Assembly (NCBI GenBank): GCA_032718475.1 | Contig: JAUCBJ010002303.1 | Span: 1-64,000, forward strand | Direction of reading: 5' to 3' | From: Nemertoderma westbladi | Taxonomy: Eukaryota; Xenacoelomorpha; Nemertodermatida; Nemertodermatidae | Length of the DNA stretch: 64,000 bases | In this document: piece after piece, positions 9,150 through 21,600 of the stretch | Numbering within the stretch: position 1 is the stretch's first letter | Layout of the letters: the number at the start of each line of letters is the position of its first letter | Notes under the pieces: generated by a model | Databases searched by the model: none | Told to the model about the DNA's origin: nothing | Seen by the model: the letters and a program-made list of their open reading frames with translations, nothing else | Made by a program: the position numbers and the translations under genes

Positions 9150-12100
9150 TCCGATACTACGCGGTGGCAACTTGGCGGCAATTACGAACCACATGGTTAT
9201 AGAACAAACCAAGCCAATCACGCCGCCACCACCCACTGGTGCCCAGCCACCAGTCCCGGTTGGGCCACCCAAACCCAACGCCAACACACCGTCACCCCCA
9301 CCGGGCGCTCCGGCACCCCCAGTAGCATCCGCCCACTCCGACTGGGAAGCCCTACACCGCCGTCAGGGCAGTGCCGAGTCATGGCGGGAGGGGAACTCAC
9401 CATCAACCTCACCCCCGGCGCCCAGCCCAACCAGTCCTATACGAACCGCTCCATCCCTGTCAACCTGGAGGCCGCGTTCAACCGGGAACTCGACGACCAG
9501 ATCGCCATGGGAATCCTGGAGCCCGCCGGGGACGAGAACAACCCGGGCGAGTGGCTCAGCCCGATGGTCGTTACGCGGAAGAAAAGCGACCCCAACAAAG
9601 TCCGCATAACGGTTGATTTACGCGAACTTAATAAAGCCACAGTTCGCCCCAACTACTTCTCCCACTCTCCGTTCCACGTCGTCTCGAGAATTCCCACCTC
9701 GGCCCGCTACTTCACCGTTCGCGACGGTCTTAAAGGGTTTCACCAGGTGGGCCTCGACCTCGCCAGCCGCCGTCTCACCACCTTCACAACCCCACGCGGC
9801 CGCTTCCGCTACCGGCGGATGCCCATGGGGTGGCACGGCAGCTCCGATGTGTTTAACGCGAGGATGGCCTCAGCGGAGTCCCCAACATCGGGTGGATAGT
9901 GGAGGATGTCATCATCCACACTGACACGGCCGAGGAACACCCGGAGGCCGTCGCCCGCGTCCTCGCAGCCTGCGACACCGCCAACGTATCGCTGAACACC
10001 GACAAAGTTCAGTACTGCCTCCCCGAGGTCCGGTTCGGGGGCTACCTCGTCAGTCACGGGCACTACCGGATCGATCCGGCCCTCACCGACGACCTCTGCC
10101 ACTTCCCGGCCCCAACTAGCCGCCGCGAACTCCGTTCCTTCCTGGGCCTCGCTCAACAGTTGGGAAACTCGACTCCCGAGATCTCCCAACTCGTCGACCC
10201 CCTCCGCAGTCTCAACACGGACAGGGCCGCCTGGGTTTGGCTTCCGCAGCACCAGAACGCGTTCGAGGCAACCCGGACCGTGCTGTCGAGTCCACTATAC
10301 CTCTCGGGTTTCCACCCCGACAGGCGGACTGAACTACTGACTGACGCCTCGCGCCTCCACGGCCACGGCTTCCTCCTCCGGCAGTGGGACCCGGCCCCAA
10401 ACCAATGGCTCACCATCCAGTGCGACTCCCGAACACTCGCCAAACACGAGGCGAACTGGTCCGGGATGGCCGAGCTGGAGGCCCTCGGGGCGGCCTGGGC
10501 GGCTCATAAATGCCGCTACTTTCTACATGGGCTGAACCACTTCGAGCTAGTCACCGACTGCAGCCCCTTAATACCCATCCTAAATGACAGGCGACTCGAC
10601 CAAGTCACCAACGATCGGCTACTAAAGCTGAAGACGGCCCTCTCGCGGTTTAACTTTACCGCGCGCCACCAGAAGGGGGCCCGCCACCTCGTCGCCGACG
10701 CGTTCTCCCGCTGCCCGCGCAAAAAACCCACTCCGGACGACTTCGTCCTCGCAGCCGAAGATGACAACGACCACGAGTTTATTGTCTCTGCTGCTCTCGC
10801 CGAGTCCATTCCGACGATCGACGACCGCGATGCCCGCATCCAGGAGATCCGGACAGCCGGTGCCGTCGACCCGATCTACATGGCGCTCCTCGCCATGATC
10901 TGGGACGGCTGGCCGATGTCCCGCCACAACGTGGCTAACGACGACATGCGGCCCTACTTCCAGCACCGCACGGAACTGATGGTCCATGATGGAGTAATCC
11001 TTCGTGGGCCGCAGATCTACATCCCGGGGGCGCTCCGGCCCAACACCCTCCGACTGCTCCACGCCGCCCACCAGGGACTCAATAAAACCCGGGAACGTGC
11101 GGCCTGGTCGGTCTGGTGGCCTACGATATCGAACGACATCGCCGTCGCCATCGAACGCTGCCAGTCCTGCCAGTCGTCCCTGCCCTCCCACGCACCGGAA
11201 CCCCTCCAACGGAACCCCGAGGCCACCCGCCCATTCCAGAGGATCCACGCCGACCTGTTCGTCGTCGACAGCACCAACTACATGGTCGCTACCGACGAAT
11301 ATACCGGCTGGCCCGCGTTGTTCCTCCTCGGTTCCGATACGACATCCGCTGCCATCATCCGTAACCTCCGGCTCCTGTTCCTCGCCACAGCAGTCCCCCT
11401 GGAGTTCCACCCAGATGGCGGCCCACAGTTCGTATCCGAGGCCGTGAAGAACTTCCTCAACAACTGGGGGGTTCACTTAAACCCGTCGTCGCCCCACCTA
11501 CCCCGCACAAACGGCCACGCCGAAGCCGCCGTCAAGGCGATGAAGCGACTCGTCCGGGGCGCCGACCACGACGTCGACCTTATAGCCCAGGGTGTACTCG
11601 CGTTCCGCAACACCCCACGATATGGAGGGCGCTCACCTGCGGAACTCCTCTACGGACGCAATATCCGGGAAGCTTTGCCCGCCCACTTCAACTCATTCGA
11701 CCCCAAGTGGAGGAAGAGCTTCCAGGAACTCGACGAGGTTGCCGGACAGACTAAAAGCAACCTCCGCGCAGCCTACGACCTCCGCACCCGCCCCCTCCAT
11801 GTCATACCCGTAGGGACACCCGTCCTCGTCCAGGACGCTACCACCAAGCGTTGGACGGGACGAGGCGTGGTCGTCGAGGCGCTGGCGAACCACGACTACA
11901 TGGTCCGCCAGGAGAGTGGACGCGTCCTGCGGCGCAACCGCGTCTTCCTCCGCCCACGCACCGCCTCGGAAGGTGGACCACCCACTCCCACCCCGATCCT
12001 ACCCAGCCCTCCCCCGGTTATCCCGCAAATCGCTCCGCCCGCTGCCCCAGAGCCCGAGGCCCCTCGGCCAGTGACACCCCCGACCTGGGCCGACATCGCC

Positions 12101-12475
12101 TCACCGACCCCACCACAACGCGCGGACCAACGGACTCAATCAATTACACGTTCTGGGCGCAATATACAGTGGTGTAGACACTGGTGCAGACAGTGGTGCA
12201 GACATTGTGCATACAGTGGTGCATACAGTGGTGCAGACAGTGGTGCAGACAGTGGTGCAGACTGTGGTACAGACACTGGTGCAGACACTGGTGCAGACAC
12301 TGGTGCAGACACTGGTGCAGACAGTGGTGCAGACAGTGGCGAAGACACTGGTGCAGACACTGGTGCAGACAGTGGTGCAGTCAGTGGTGCATACAGTGGT
12401 ACAGACTCTGGTGCAGACAGTGGTGCAGACACTGGTGCAGACAGTGGTGCAGACACTGGTGCAGACACCTGGTGA
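9150..12475 (+). pseudogene. gypsy-1 pol: RT, RNase H, integrase
   Basis: The RT N-terminus is in one frame to 9899 (KVRITVDLRELNKATVRP; YFTVRDGLKGFHQVGLD; RMPMGWHGSSDVF). It then shifts near 9858 to the frame read to 12475. The catalytic motif is IVED rather than the usual x-x-DD: Glu replaces the first Asp at 9902-9904, which should abolish polymerisation. RNase H (LLTDASRLHGHGF; VTDCSPLIPIL) follows. The integrase zinc finger (HAAHQG to CQSCQ) and the DDE residues (HADLFVVD, EFHPDGGPQF, NGHAEAAVKAM) are all intact. The C-terminal tail is Pro-rich and then runs into the 12-bp minisatellite, which it translates as GADS/GADT repeats. Confidence 0.85.
12172..12475. repeat. 12-bp minisatellite (CACTGGTGCAGA-like), about 25 units
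   Basis: About 300 bases of a 12-base unit with C/G variation at one position. Because 12 is a multiple of 3 and the unit lacks stops, five or six frames stay open across it; those frames are artefacts apart from the continuation of the gypsy-1 pol frame. It probably marks the 3' end of the element. Confidence 0.9.
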
Positions 12476-12806
12476 AAATACTGAAATACCAGAGTACTCC
12501 AAAACAAAATATCAACAGGCACTATTACAGTATATTATATTTTATCATAGACTTTATTATCTACAAATATGCGATTAACTACTGAAAGGTTCTACATGAA
12601 GTAGGGAGGGAGTATGTAGTACAAGTCGGGGTTCGTGGGGGTGAATGTGCCCTGATTACAAATAATTATAAGTGGTGTGTACAAAAGTAATTAATCGGTA
12701 TTCTCGTTTTCATATAAACAATAATGTATACAAACTGTGAGCAGCATGTAGCAATGTCTCCAAGGAATGAAGCTTAAGCGACAGTGTTTGATTTTTTGTA
12801 CATGAC
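12476..12806. other. Spacer between gypsy-1 and BEL element A
   Basis: AT-rich and non-coding. It could include the remains of a gypsy-1 3' LTR, but no matching 5' copy was recognised. Confidence 0.4.
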
Positions 12807-13346
12807 TGTTAGCTTATTCAATCCCGCCAACACCCCATAAAGTTATAAGCCGATAAGCAATATTGGGAGCCACGAGATTGGGCAATTAACCAACTCGTGC
12901 CATCCCAATAAGAGTGGGAAGGAAGCACACAATAGAGGGTCAGGGGCCAAACCCCTAACCCAGAGAGAACAGGTGGAGTGAACGGGAATACTCCACGGGG
13001 CGCCAACAAGGGTATTAACCAATCAGAGGGGGGAATGGCATCGATTGAGTAGCAGTAAGGCCACCGTGCAATATAACCAATAACCTATTAATCAGTGATT
13101 CAGTTATCTCAGTGCAACAGTGCTAGCGTAGGGTACAGTCAATTAGTTTAGTTAGGGGATCACGGGACTTTAGTTACCGTATCCCGCCTTATACACATTA
13201 TATCTATATCTATATTCTATGCCCTATTATTATTATACACCGAACTTCAGAACTCAGTTACTTTATTTCACCCTTATACATGGCGGGGACGCGTGGACTA
13301 AATTACCACATCGGATAAATCGGGATCCCTCCTGGATCCCGTCACA
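12807..13346 (+). repeat. LTR1, 5' LTR of BEL element A
   Basis: A 540-bp repeat starting TGTTAGCTTATTCAATCC and ending GGATCCCGTCACA. It is about 98% identical by eye to LTR2 (22936-23476) and clearly more divergent from LTR3 (34160-34726). It has TG...CA ends. No short direct repeat links its left flank (CATGAC) to the right flank of LTR2 (GAGAG). Confidence 0.93.
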
Positions 13347-13651
13347 GTAACTAAATCCGAGCTGCCGCCCCAGTTAAACTCTGAGAACTATACTGCTAGC
13401 TAGTCGAACTCCACCGAGCAGACGAGATGAGTGAATCGGGCGAGACACCGCCGCGGACCCCGGACGAAGATCAAACGATCCGCGAGGCCGCGACCAAGCG
13501 ATACGGGCCCACGACGCCGGAGCCATCGATAACGGGCGAACCGGAAGTTGAGGATGAGGGGGGCCTGGAACCCGAAGTCGAGCTAAGAGAGAAAAAGAGC
13601 GAGATGGAGGGAGAAGGAGATGAGTCGACACGGGACGGAGAACGGCGCGCC

Positions 13652-13873
13652 GATGTCGCCGGCCAGCTACCGGCCGAGGGCGACGAGCGGCCCACCGAAA
13701 CGGCGACGGTGGGGCCGACGGTACGACGCCGGACGCGAAGAGACGGAGGAGAGATTGGTACCGATGTCGCCGGCCAGCTACAGGCCGAGGGCGATGGACG
13801 GCCCACCGGAACGGCGACGGTGGAGCCGCCGGTACGACGTCGAACCCGGAGGGACGGAGGAGAGGTCGGTGAC
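13652..13873 (+). repeat. 111-bp tandem duplication in BEL A gag
   Basis: Two in-frame copies (13652-13762 and 13763-13873), each encoding a DVAGQL...RRRTRRDGGE unit of 37 residues. They differ by scattered substitutions. Confidence 0.85.
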
Positions 13874-16618
13874 GAGGACGTCGGGGTTTCAGAGCGACTT
13901 CGACGGGCCTACAACGCGACCCGAAGGATGATGAAGGACGCCAAGAAGGAAGGGGCGAAGGTAGACGAGGTGAGACTGAGAAAGCGACTAGGTGAGTCGG
14001 ATAGACACATAAATTACCTAATACGTTTTGGGCAAAGAGAACTAGCCGAAACGAGAGCACACGAGATTGCTGGGGAACTGTTTGAACTATGGGAGTGTGG
14101 GAGTATGGAACCTAGTGTAGCGTCAGTGTACATAGGGCCATGCTTGGTCGATGCCCGGGGAGTAAAACCAGTAGGCTGGAGGGAACCCGAAGGGGGCGAA
14201 TCCGAGGTTAACCCCGAGGATTCGGCCTCGTCGGTCGGAGAAAGCTCCGGGAAGCGGGGGGAAATCAGTAGGTCGGGAAGGCGGGGGAAATCCGTCGTAA
14301 CCGATAAGTCTGTTACATCCTCCGCGAAAGGAAGAGCGGTGAGAGAGATAGGTGCCGAATATCGTCTCAGCATGGCAGCGAAAGATCATAGAGAAATGAA
14401 GGAACGGCTAGAGGAAGGGAGAGTGCGGTTAGAGAGGGAAACGGCATTGCTTAAAGAAACAGGAGAGAGGGCCGAAAGGGCTTTGAAAAGCCTAAGGGAG
14501 TATGATGAGATAGAGGAAAGGGAGTGTAGGGAGCGTGAGGCGAGAGAGGAAAGGGGACGCAAGGAGCGTGAGGCAAGGGAACGCAAGGAGCGTGAGGCGG
14601 AACGCAAGGAGCGTGAGGCGAGAAGGGAAAAGGAACGCAAGGAGCGTGAGGCGAGAGAGGAAGGGGAACGCAAGGAGCGTGAGGCGAGAGAGGAAGGGGA
14701 ACGCAAGGAGCGTGAGGCAAGGGAGGAAAGGGAACGCAAGGAGCGTGAGGCGGAACGCAAGGAGCGTGAGGCGAGAGAGGAAAAGGAACGCAAGGAGCGC
14801 GAAGTGAGACGAAGGGAGAGTATTAAGAGTGCTGCAGAGTCGGCCATTAGGGACACCCGGGAGCGTGAGAGGAGAGTGGCAGAGACTGAGGGAGAAAACA
14901 AGAAAATAGAGAGACTACAGAGTGAGTCTGCGGGAGATGAGATTAAACGGGCGCACGAGTTGCAACTCGTGCGAAAAGCGCCGTCTGAAAGCGGGGCCGG
15001 CTCGAGTATTTTTAGGGAGCCGGGGGCCGTAGAAACATTTATTAATACCCCACTGACAGGGACCGCACGACAGACTCAAGACTGGTGCGACCGTACGAGC
15101 GGGGGGGGGTAATAATAATATTGGTACAGTAGACGTTGTTAATATTGATAATACCGTATGGGACAACACTAATCAAACCTTTATTACAGGGAATGCTTTA
15201 CATAGTGGTAGTAATTTAAATTTAAATCAGAACGCCCCTAGTATTAATGTAGGAAATAACTCTAATATTAATGTAGCTACGCAAAATAATTCAGATAATC
15301 AAAGTAATGACCCAGATTCGAACCTACAAAATAATTTAAATAACGCAATTACGCAAAATAATTCGAATAATTTAAATAATGACCCATGCCCGAATTTACA
15401 AAATAATTCAGATAACGTAGTCGTGCTGAATAATATAAATAACTTTGTTCCAAACGAACAAAATAACTCCGTTTCCAATATGGGTGCTATTAATGTAAAC
15501 GCGTTGGGCCTGCATAACCAGGAAACAGAGGGCCTGGTAGGCCACGTAGTTGGTAGGGAGGGAGTAGAGGGCCTGGTAGGCCACGCAATAGCAGAGGGAG
15601 AGGCGGGGGTGAATGGACCCGACCGCAGTAGGGTTGATGTGTCGACTAGAGAGGTATATAATAGCGGGGAGAGAGGTAGCGAAGTTAGATGTAGCGAGTG
15701 GGGGGGGGGGGGGCTACGAGGACCCCACAACAGAGAGTTAGCGGCGAGAGGGGGGGGGCAGGGAGTGTCCCACACCTGTCAGCGGATAATGCGAGGGCCG
15801 AAATAGGTAAACCGCAACGACCGGCGACGGAAAGTAATAGGGGGATCGCGAGTATCCCCAGCGACGTGCGACCGAGCAGAGAGAGACAGGTTGACGTCGC
15901 GAGAGGGCGGACGGAGCGTCGAGCCCGATCAGAGGAGGGAAGAAGAACAGTGGGGTTTAACCGGGAGGTCGACGAGAGATCTCGCGAGCGGGAATATTCC
16001 ACTGATAGGAGAAGAAAGGAAGACAGTAGTAGAAGTATCGCTGCAAACGATAGAAGAGCGAGGACGGACAGCGAACCGTCGGTAGTCGAGATGAGAACGG
16101 AGAGTCAGTGGGGTCGGACTCCGGGAGATTGCCGTCGCCCCGGAGGGATGCGACCCGGTGAGATGCATTACACGCCGAGAGAGGGGTACACGATGTACCG
16201 GTACGAAGATGAGAACAGTAGAGGGGGGGGGTCAAAGATAAACTTTCCGACGGGATATACCTACCGAACGAGAATACGGTAGCCGCGGGGAGGATTATTC
16301 GAGAAGAATAAACTTCGATCCCGAACAACACATGCAGACTGTAGGGCATACTGTAGGTCTTACTGCACATACCGTAGGCCATACTGAGAGAGGCAATGTA
16401 GGCGATAGGATAGCGCGGACGACGGAATTAAACCCCGAAGTCGCGGAATACATACCGGCGGGTAGGCCAGAAGCAGATAGGCCTATACCGGTACCAGCAC
16501 AGCAGTATGACTACAGCATGCGAGGACATAACATATACCCAGGGGAGGGGGGAATTATTGCGGATAGGTGCATGGGCCCCAACATATTAACATCAACCCC
16601 ATTCCCAAACATACTGGT

Positions 16619-16629
16619 GGGGGGGGGGG
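16619..16629 (+). promoter_or_regulatory. Poly-G tract at gag frame junction, candidate frameshift site (element A)
   Basis: Eleven G precede CAGGGTGA. The upstream frame ends at that TGA, and the downstream capsid-pol frame is offset by +1 (or -2). Element B has the same arrangement with 19 G plus one A, nine bases longer, which keeps the same frame relation and the same stop. Confidence 0.4.
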
Positions 16630-18636
16630 CAGGGTGACATTCCCCCATCACAATATCAACAATATACCCCGATGGTAGCAAGAACAACGAGACCCTTGGA
16701 CGAAAACAGATCGTGTGACACAGATATATGGAGGGGGCCGCTACCCCCAATGACATACCCAAGCCAGAGAAGGTCAAGAAGTAGGACAGACGGAACGCAC
16801 CAAACAGGGGAAACTATACAGCACCCGTCGAATCCATTGGAAGCGCAGGCGATAGGGATGGCCACGTTGATCGATGCTTTGAAAACGAGGATCGAGTTAC
16901 CACCCGTGGAACCATTCAAGTTCGACGGGAGTAGGCCGGAAGAATATTTACAATTTCGGCGAATGTATAGTAACGAAATACTAACAAAAAACTTGACGCA
17001 GGCGGAGTGCCTAAAGTATCTACAAGTATACACGGGAGGCCCAGCATACGATATCGTGAGGCAATACCAAGGAATAGAGGGCGGCTTCACGACAGCATGG
17101 CGGGCACTGGATAGGGAATACGGGCACCCGGCCAAGATCATCAGGCAGACGCTGAGAGGCATAACATCGGGTGGCCTACAGGACAACCCCGTTAGCATTA
17201 AGACGTTTGCTAACAAAGTCGAAAAGGCGCTAATCGTACTGAAGACGCTAGACGCGCCGTACGAGCTCAATGCGTCCAACAACATCACCACGATAGCGCA
17301 GGCACTACCGAACTGGCTGCGCAACAAGTGGAGAAAAATCGCCTTCTCCACTCGAGATAAGAAGGGTGCGGAACCAGGTTTAGAAGAAATGTCAAACTTC
17401 TTAAATTACGAGGCTGAACTAATAACGGACCCAGTCTATAGTGAAGATAGCCTGGGAAAGGGACCAAAGACAGATCACTACAGACCGAAACCAGAGCACA
17501 ATACATCAAACGCATTGCCGAGGCTCAGGCAATCATTGCCATACGCAGCGACGCAGGGGACTGCAAGTCCACAGGCAAACGAAGATAAGACAACATCATG
17601 GAACGGACAGGGGAACAATAACAACATGAATAAACATAACCCCAGTACGTCCAGTAGGCCAAATCCAGTCAATAAGAATAGTAGGGACTTTGGTACGAAC
17701 ATAACTGCGATACGCAATGCATTGTATAAAGAGGGCTACGACCCAAAGAGCAAATGCCAGTTACACGCAAATGCGCTTCATAAAACCATGAACTGCAGGT
17801 ACTGGCAGGCGCTACCGAGGCAAGACCAGATAGATTACGCGTCGAGCAATAGAATCTGCTCGCGATGTGTAAAGAGTGGACACAAGGCCAGGGAATGCCA
17901 AGAGAAGCCGGTCAAGTTTGGCCAAAGGAGAGGCCAAACGATGGCAACGAGCACGGTAGGGGCGAAGAAGAGAGGCACGGTGTTACTCGGAGTAGTACCG
18001 GTGCGAGTGATCGGGGAAGGCAATCGATCAGTAACAACACTAATGGATAGTGGAGCTGCCTTCACATTAGTAGAGGAATGGGTAGCCGAAGAAATAGGAT
18101 TGAGAACAAGGCCAAGCAGGATGGCGGTAACAACCATCTCTAGCAAAGATGAGATCCTAGAGATGAGGACAGGACGGTGCGCAATTGCAGCAGTAGCACC
18201 AGGATGCGATTATGGGGCAACCATCGACCCCATCCAAGTAATAGAGTCAATTAACATCAATGCCAGGCGGCCAACCAACATCGAGGTCGAGCAATACAAA
18301 TTCCTGGACGACATTGACTTCTCGATCCCAGACGTGGACGTTAGGAAGGTATCCATCATAGTAGGAATGGACTGCCCGACGGCCCACGAAAGAATGCAAA
18401 CGGTCTTCGGCGAAGACAAGCAGAGTGACCCGGTGGCTATATTAACACCATTCGGGTGGACGCTGAGTGGTCCAATTAAGAGCAAGATACCATTCAGGAT
18501 GTCGGAGACATCAGGATGCATGTTCGCGGGAACAGTGCAGGAAATGGGTGATGAGGGAGCAGAGGAGCAGCTTAAAAGACTGCTCAGACAAGACTTTGAG
18601 GGACTGAAAGAGACACCGGGGTCGGGACCTCGGTAG
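16630..18636 (+). pseudogene. BEL A capsid-like domain (DUF1759), zinc knuckle and protease
   Basis: The frame covers the BEL gag core of the DUF1759 type (PPVEPFKFDGSRPEEYLQF, then LTQAECLKYLQVYTGGPA) and a CCHC-type region (CSRCVKSGHKARECQ, near 17853-17897). A retropepsin-like domain follows, with the active site LMDSGAAFTLV (Asp codon 18046-18048). Element B reads LMLVDSG here, so A lacks two codons just before the catalytic Asp. A two-base insertion near 18614 (AGACACCGGG against GAAACCGGG in B) shifts the frame and gives the TAG at 18634-18636, cutting the protease off from the RT. Confidence 0.88.
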
Positions 18637-21600
18637 AAGACAAACAGGCTCTACAAAGCGTGGAGGAATCGATGACGTGTGATGAGGGGCGGTATACAAT
18701 AGGAATGGTATGGAAACTACCGAAGATACCGCTACCCGATAATAGGGGGATGGTACTCACGAGACTTCGTAAGCTGAAACAAACACTAAAACGGAGCCCC
18801 GAGAAGAACGAGTACATTCACAAAACCATTAAGAAGTACGTCGAGAAAGGATGGGCCGTGGAGTTACCGGTCGACGAGCCGAACACGGACAGGACATACT
18901 ACCTGCCACTCCACGTAGCATTAGACCCAAAGAAAGGTAAACTGAGGATGGTAGTCGATGCATCGGCAAAGACCGACGGAAAATGCTTAAACGATTACCT
19001 GTTGGAAGGCCCAAATATTTACAATTCGGGCATAGAAGTACTACTTAGATTCAGGAATGGGAAACACGCCTTCACGTGTGACATAGAAGGCATGTTCAAC
19101 CAGGTCCGTGTAACGGAAGAAGACAGTGACAGTCAACGCTTCTTATGGTATAACGGCGAAGAAGAACCGCCGATAATACCAGCGTATAAGATGGTAGTAC
19201 AAAACATGGGGGCCAAGTCGTCCTCATTTACGTCGACTATGGCAGTGAGAGACACGGTAAAGGGGGAGGAAGATAGATACAGCAGTAGGGCCGTCGATAT
19301 GATCCGACGCGGCTTCTACGTAGACGACGGTATGGAGTCTGGAAATACGGTTGAGGAGATACTGGAAACGGCGCGAGGTTCGCGACATCCTGAAAGGATC
19401 CGGCTTCAACCTGACCAAATTCCAATCCAGTTCAGAAGAATTTATCAAGGCAATAGAGGACAAGAAACCGGAATCGACCATGGACAACCCTACAACAGCC
19501 AAAGGACAGGACATGGCGAATAAGAGAACACAATCGCAGCAAAAGGCATTGGGAATCGTGTGGGATAGAGGAACAGATGAACTGAAGTATCAGCTGAGCC
19601 AAGAGGGCGCAGACACCCATACGAAGAGGGGTTATGTATCGTATATAGCAAGGATATACGATCCCCTAGGCCTAGCATCCCCATTACTAGTCACGGGGAA
19701 ACAGATACTCAAGAGAGTATATAAATTGAAGGATGAGTGGGACGTAGAGGTACCAGAGGACATCAAGAAACAGTGGAGAAAATGGACAGGAGACTTGGAA
19801 AGAATGGGAACATACAACATGTCGCGAGTGTATTTTCCGGACGGGAACATGACGAGTCTGGACCTACATATGTTCTCCGATGCGTCGTTAGAGGCATACG
19901 GAGCGGCACTCTATTTAGTACAACGAGAGGGGGCTCACGAGCCCAGACTAGCCTTTAGCAAAGCTAAGTCAACGCCGCCAGATTCAGCATCTGTTCCCAA
20001 GTTAGAATTGACAGCTGCGAGACTAGGAGTTAGAGCCACAGCCTACCTAGTGGATACTATTCCCAACATAGTGGAGACACACTACTGGACGGACTCCATG
20101 GTAGTGCTTGGTTGGCTACACAACGAAAAGACGAGATACCCAATATTCGTCGCGAATAGAGTGGACGAAATAAGGGCGAGCACAGAACTGGAAAGGTGGC
20201 ACTACTGCCCAACAGACGAGAACCCAGCGGACTTGCTGTCGAGGGGCGTGGAACGCCACACTTTCTTAAAGAAGGAAGTATTGTGGCAACATGGGCCACA
20301 ATTTCTGAGCGATAAAGAGGCCTGGCCGCCAATGAGAAAGGTGGAGCCGGGCTCAGAAGTGGTGTCAGAGGGAGAAGAGGGAGACTCGGAGGGAGAAGAG
20401 ATATACTCCCAGATGGTGAGGGAGATTAGGGACGTGCAACCAAAGCAAGAACTACGCGATAACCCGACGGACAAACTCCTCAGCTATAGTTCTAGTTGGT
20501 ACAAGACCAAGAAACTGGTGGCGTACTGGAGAGCCTTCGGGAATTTCCTCGCGGGAGTTAATAAGGAGAAGAAAACCAGGGAAACCATAGATCTGGAAGG
20601 AGCGGCCAAGGCAATAATCTGCTATGAACAACGGAAGAACTACGGCGATGAGGTGGAACGTGTCGGCAACCAACAGCACCTCCGACGGGACAGCGAGTTG
20701 ATTACGCTGTCGCCACAACTCAACGAGGATGGGATTCTAGTAATGAATTCTAGGGTGGGATATAACAACAGTATAGTCGTGCCACCGAAACCCATCATCA
20801 TTCCCACAGGATCGCCTATAGTCCACCAGATCATATGGGACTCCCACAAATCGATATTGCATGGGGGCACCAACCGAACCCTCACAGAGATAAGGAGGAC
20901 CTATTGGGTCAAACAATTAAGAAAGAAGGTTAAAGCGGTAGTGGGGCAGTGCCAGACCTGCCGACGAGCGAAGAAGGAACGAGCCGTACAGGAGATGGCG
21001 CCACTACCGGCGAGTAGGGTAAGACAGCACGACCCGCCATTTACGCATTGCGGTGTGGACATGTTCGGGCCGATAAAGATCAAGGTGATGCGACACACGG
21101 AGAAACGCTACGGTATTATCTTCGTATGCAACAATACGCGGGCGGTAGGGATAGAACTCGCCCAAGATGCAACCGCATCAGCATTCATTAACGCCTTAGA
21201 AAGGTTTAGGGACCGCAAAGGTGGGACGATCGCAGTGATATACAGCGACAACGGCACCAACTTTGTGGGCGCAGAGAGTGAGATGGCAGAGGCCTTGGAA
21301 ATCTTAGAAGGAGAAGAAGTCAGGGCAGCCATGAGAAGACGACAAGTAAGGTGGGAGAGAAGGACGCCGTATGCACCACATACACTAGGATACGTCGAGA
21401 GACTGGTGGGCAGTTCAAAGCGTCTAATGACGAAGTTAATGAACACCCACATGGTCACTGAGGACGTCTTACGGACAGTACTTGCGAAGTGCGAGGGGAT
21501 CATTAATAGCAGACCGCTATACCCGGAGAATGATGACCCTGAGTCATTAGACGTGCTGACGCCTAGCCATTTTCTGATGGAAAGGCCAGCGACCATCGAT

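Larger units (their letters stand above)
7541..12475 (+). mobile_element. Decayed GC-rich Ty3/gypsy LTR retrotransposon (gypsy-1)
   Basis: Domains run in the Ty3/gypsy order: gag with zinc knuckles, aspartic protease, RT, RNase H, then integrase downstream of RNase H. GC content is far higher than in the AT-rich surroundings and differs from the other elements here. The coding region has a gag nonsense codon, at least three frame changes, and a substitution in the RT catalytic pair. The same CAGACACTGGTG repeat sits at both ends. Convincing LTRs were not found, so the exact ends are uncertain. Confidence 0.8.
13427..16637 (+). pseudogene. BEL A gag N-terminal region: charged coiled coil, Asn-rich linker, basic region
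   Basis: The ATG 80 bases after LTR1 opens a 561-codon frame. It has an acidic/basic head with a tandem 37-residue duplication (DVAGQLPAEG and DVAGQLQAEG), a helical stretch around 13900-14100, and then a long KEREA-type Arg/Glu/Lys coiled coil (about 14500-14810). Past a G tract at 15101-15109 another frame encodes an Asn-rich linker to about 15700. A third frame (15698-16282) is very Arg/Glu-rich. From the G tract at 16223-16231 a fourth runs to the TGA at 16635-16637. Every frame change falls on a poly-G tract. Element B reads the equivalent of the third and fourth segments in one frame, so the break at 16223 is specific to A (9 G against 5 in B). Confidence 0.75.

Noticed and set aside
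12136-12585. Several long overlapping ORFs on both strands
   Set aside because: All are produced by a stop-free 12-bp tandem repeat; only the continuation of the gypsy-1 pol frame has an upstream protein context.
13374-14901. Long minus-strand ORFs opposite BEL gag
   Set aside because: Shadows of a GC-rich, repetitive sense ORF; the Ser/Leu/Arg composition mirrors the antisense of the Arg/Glu coiled coil.
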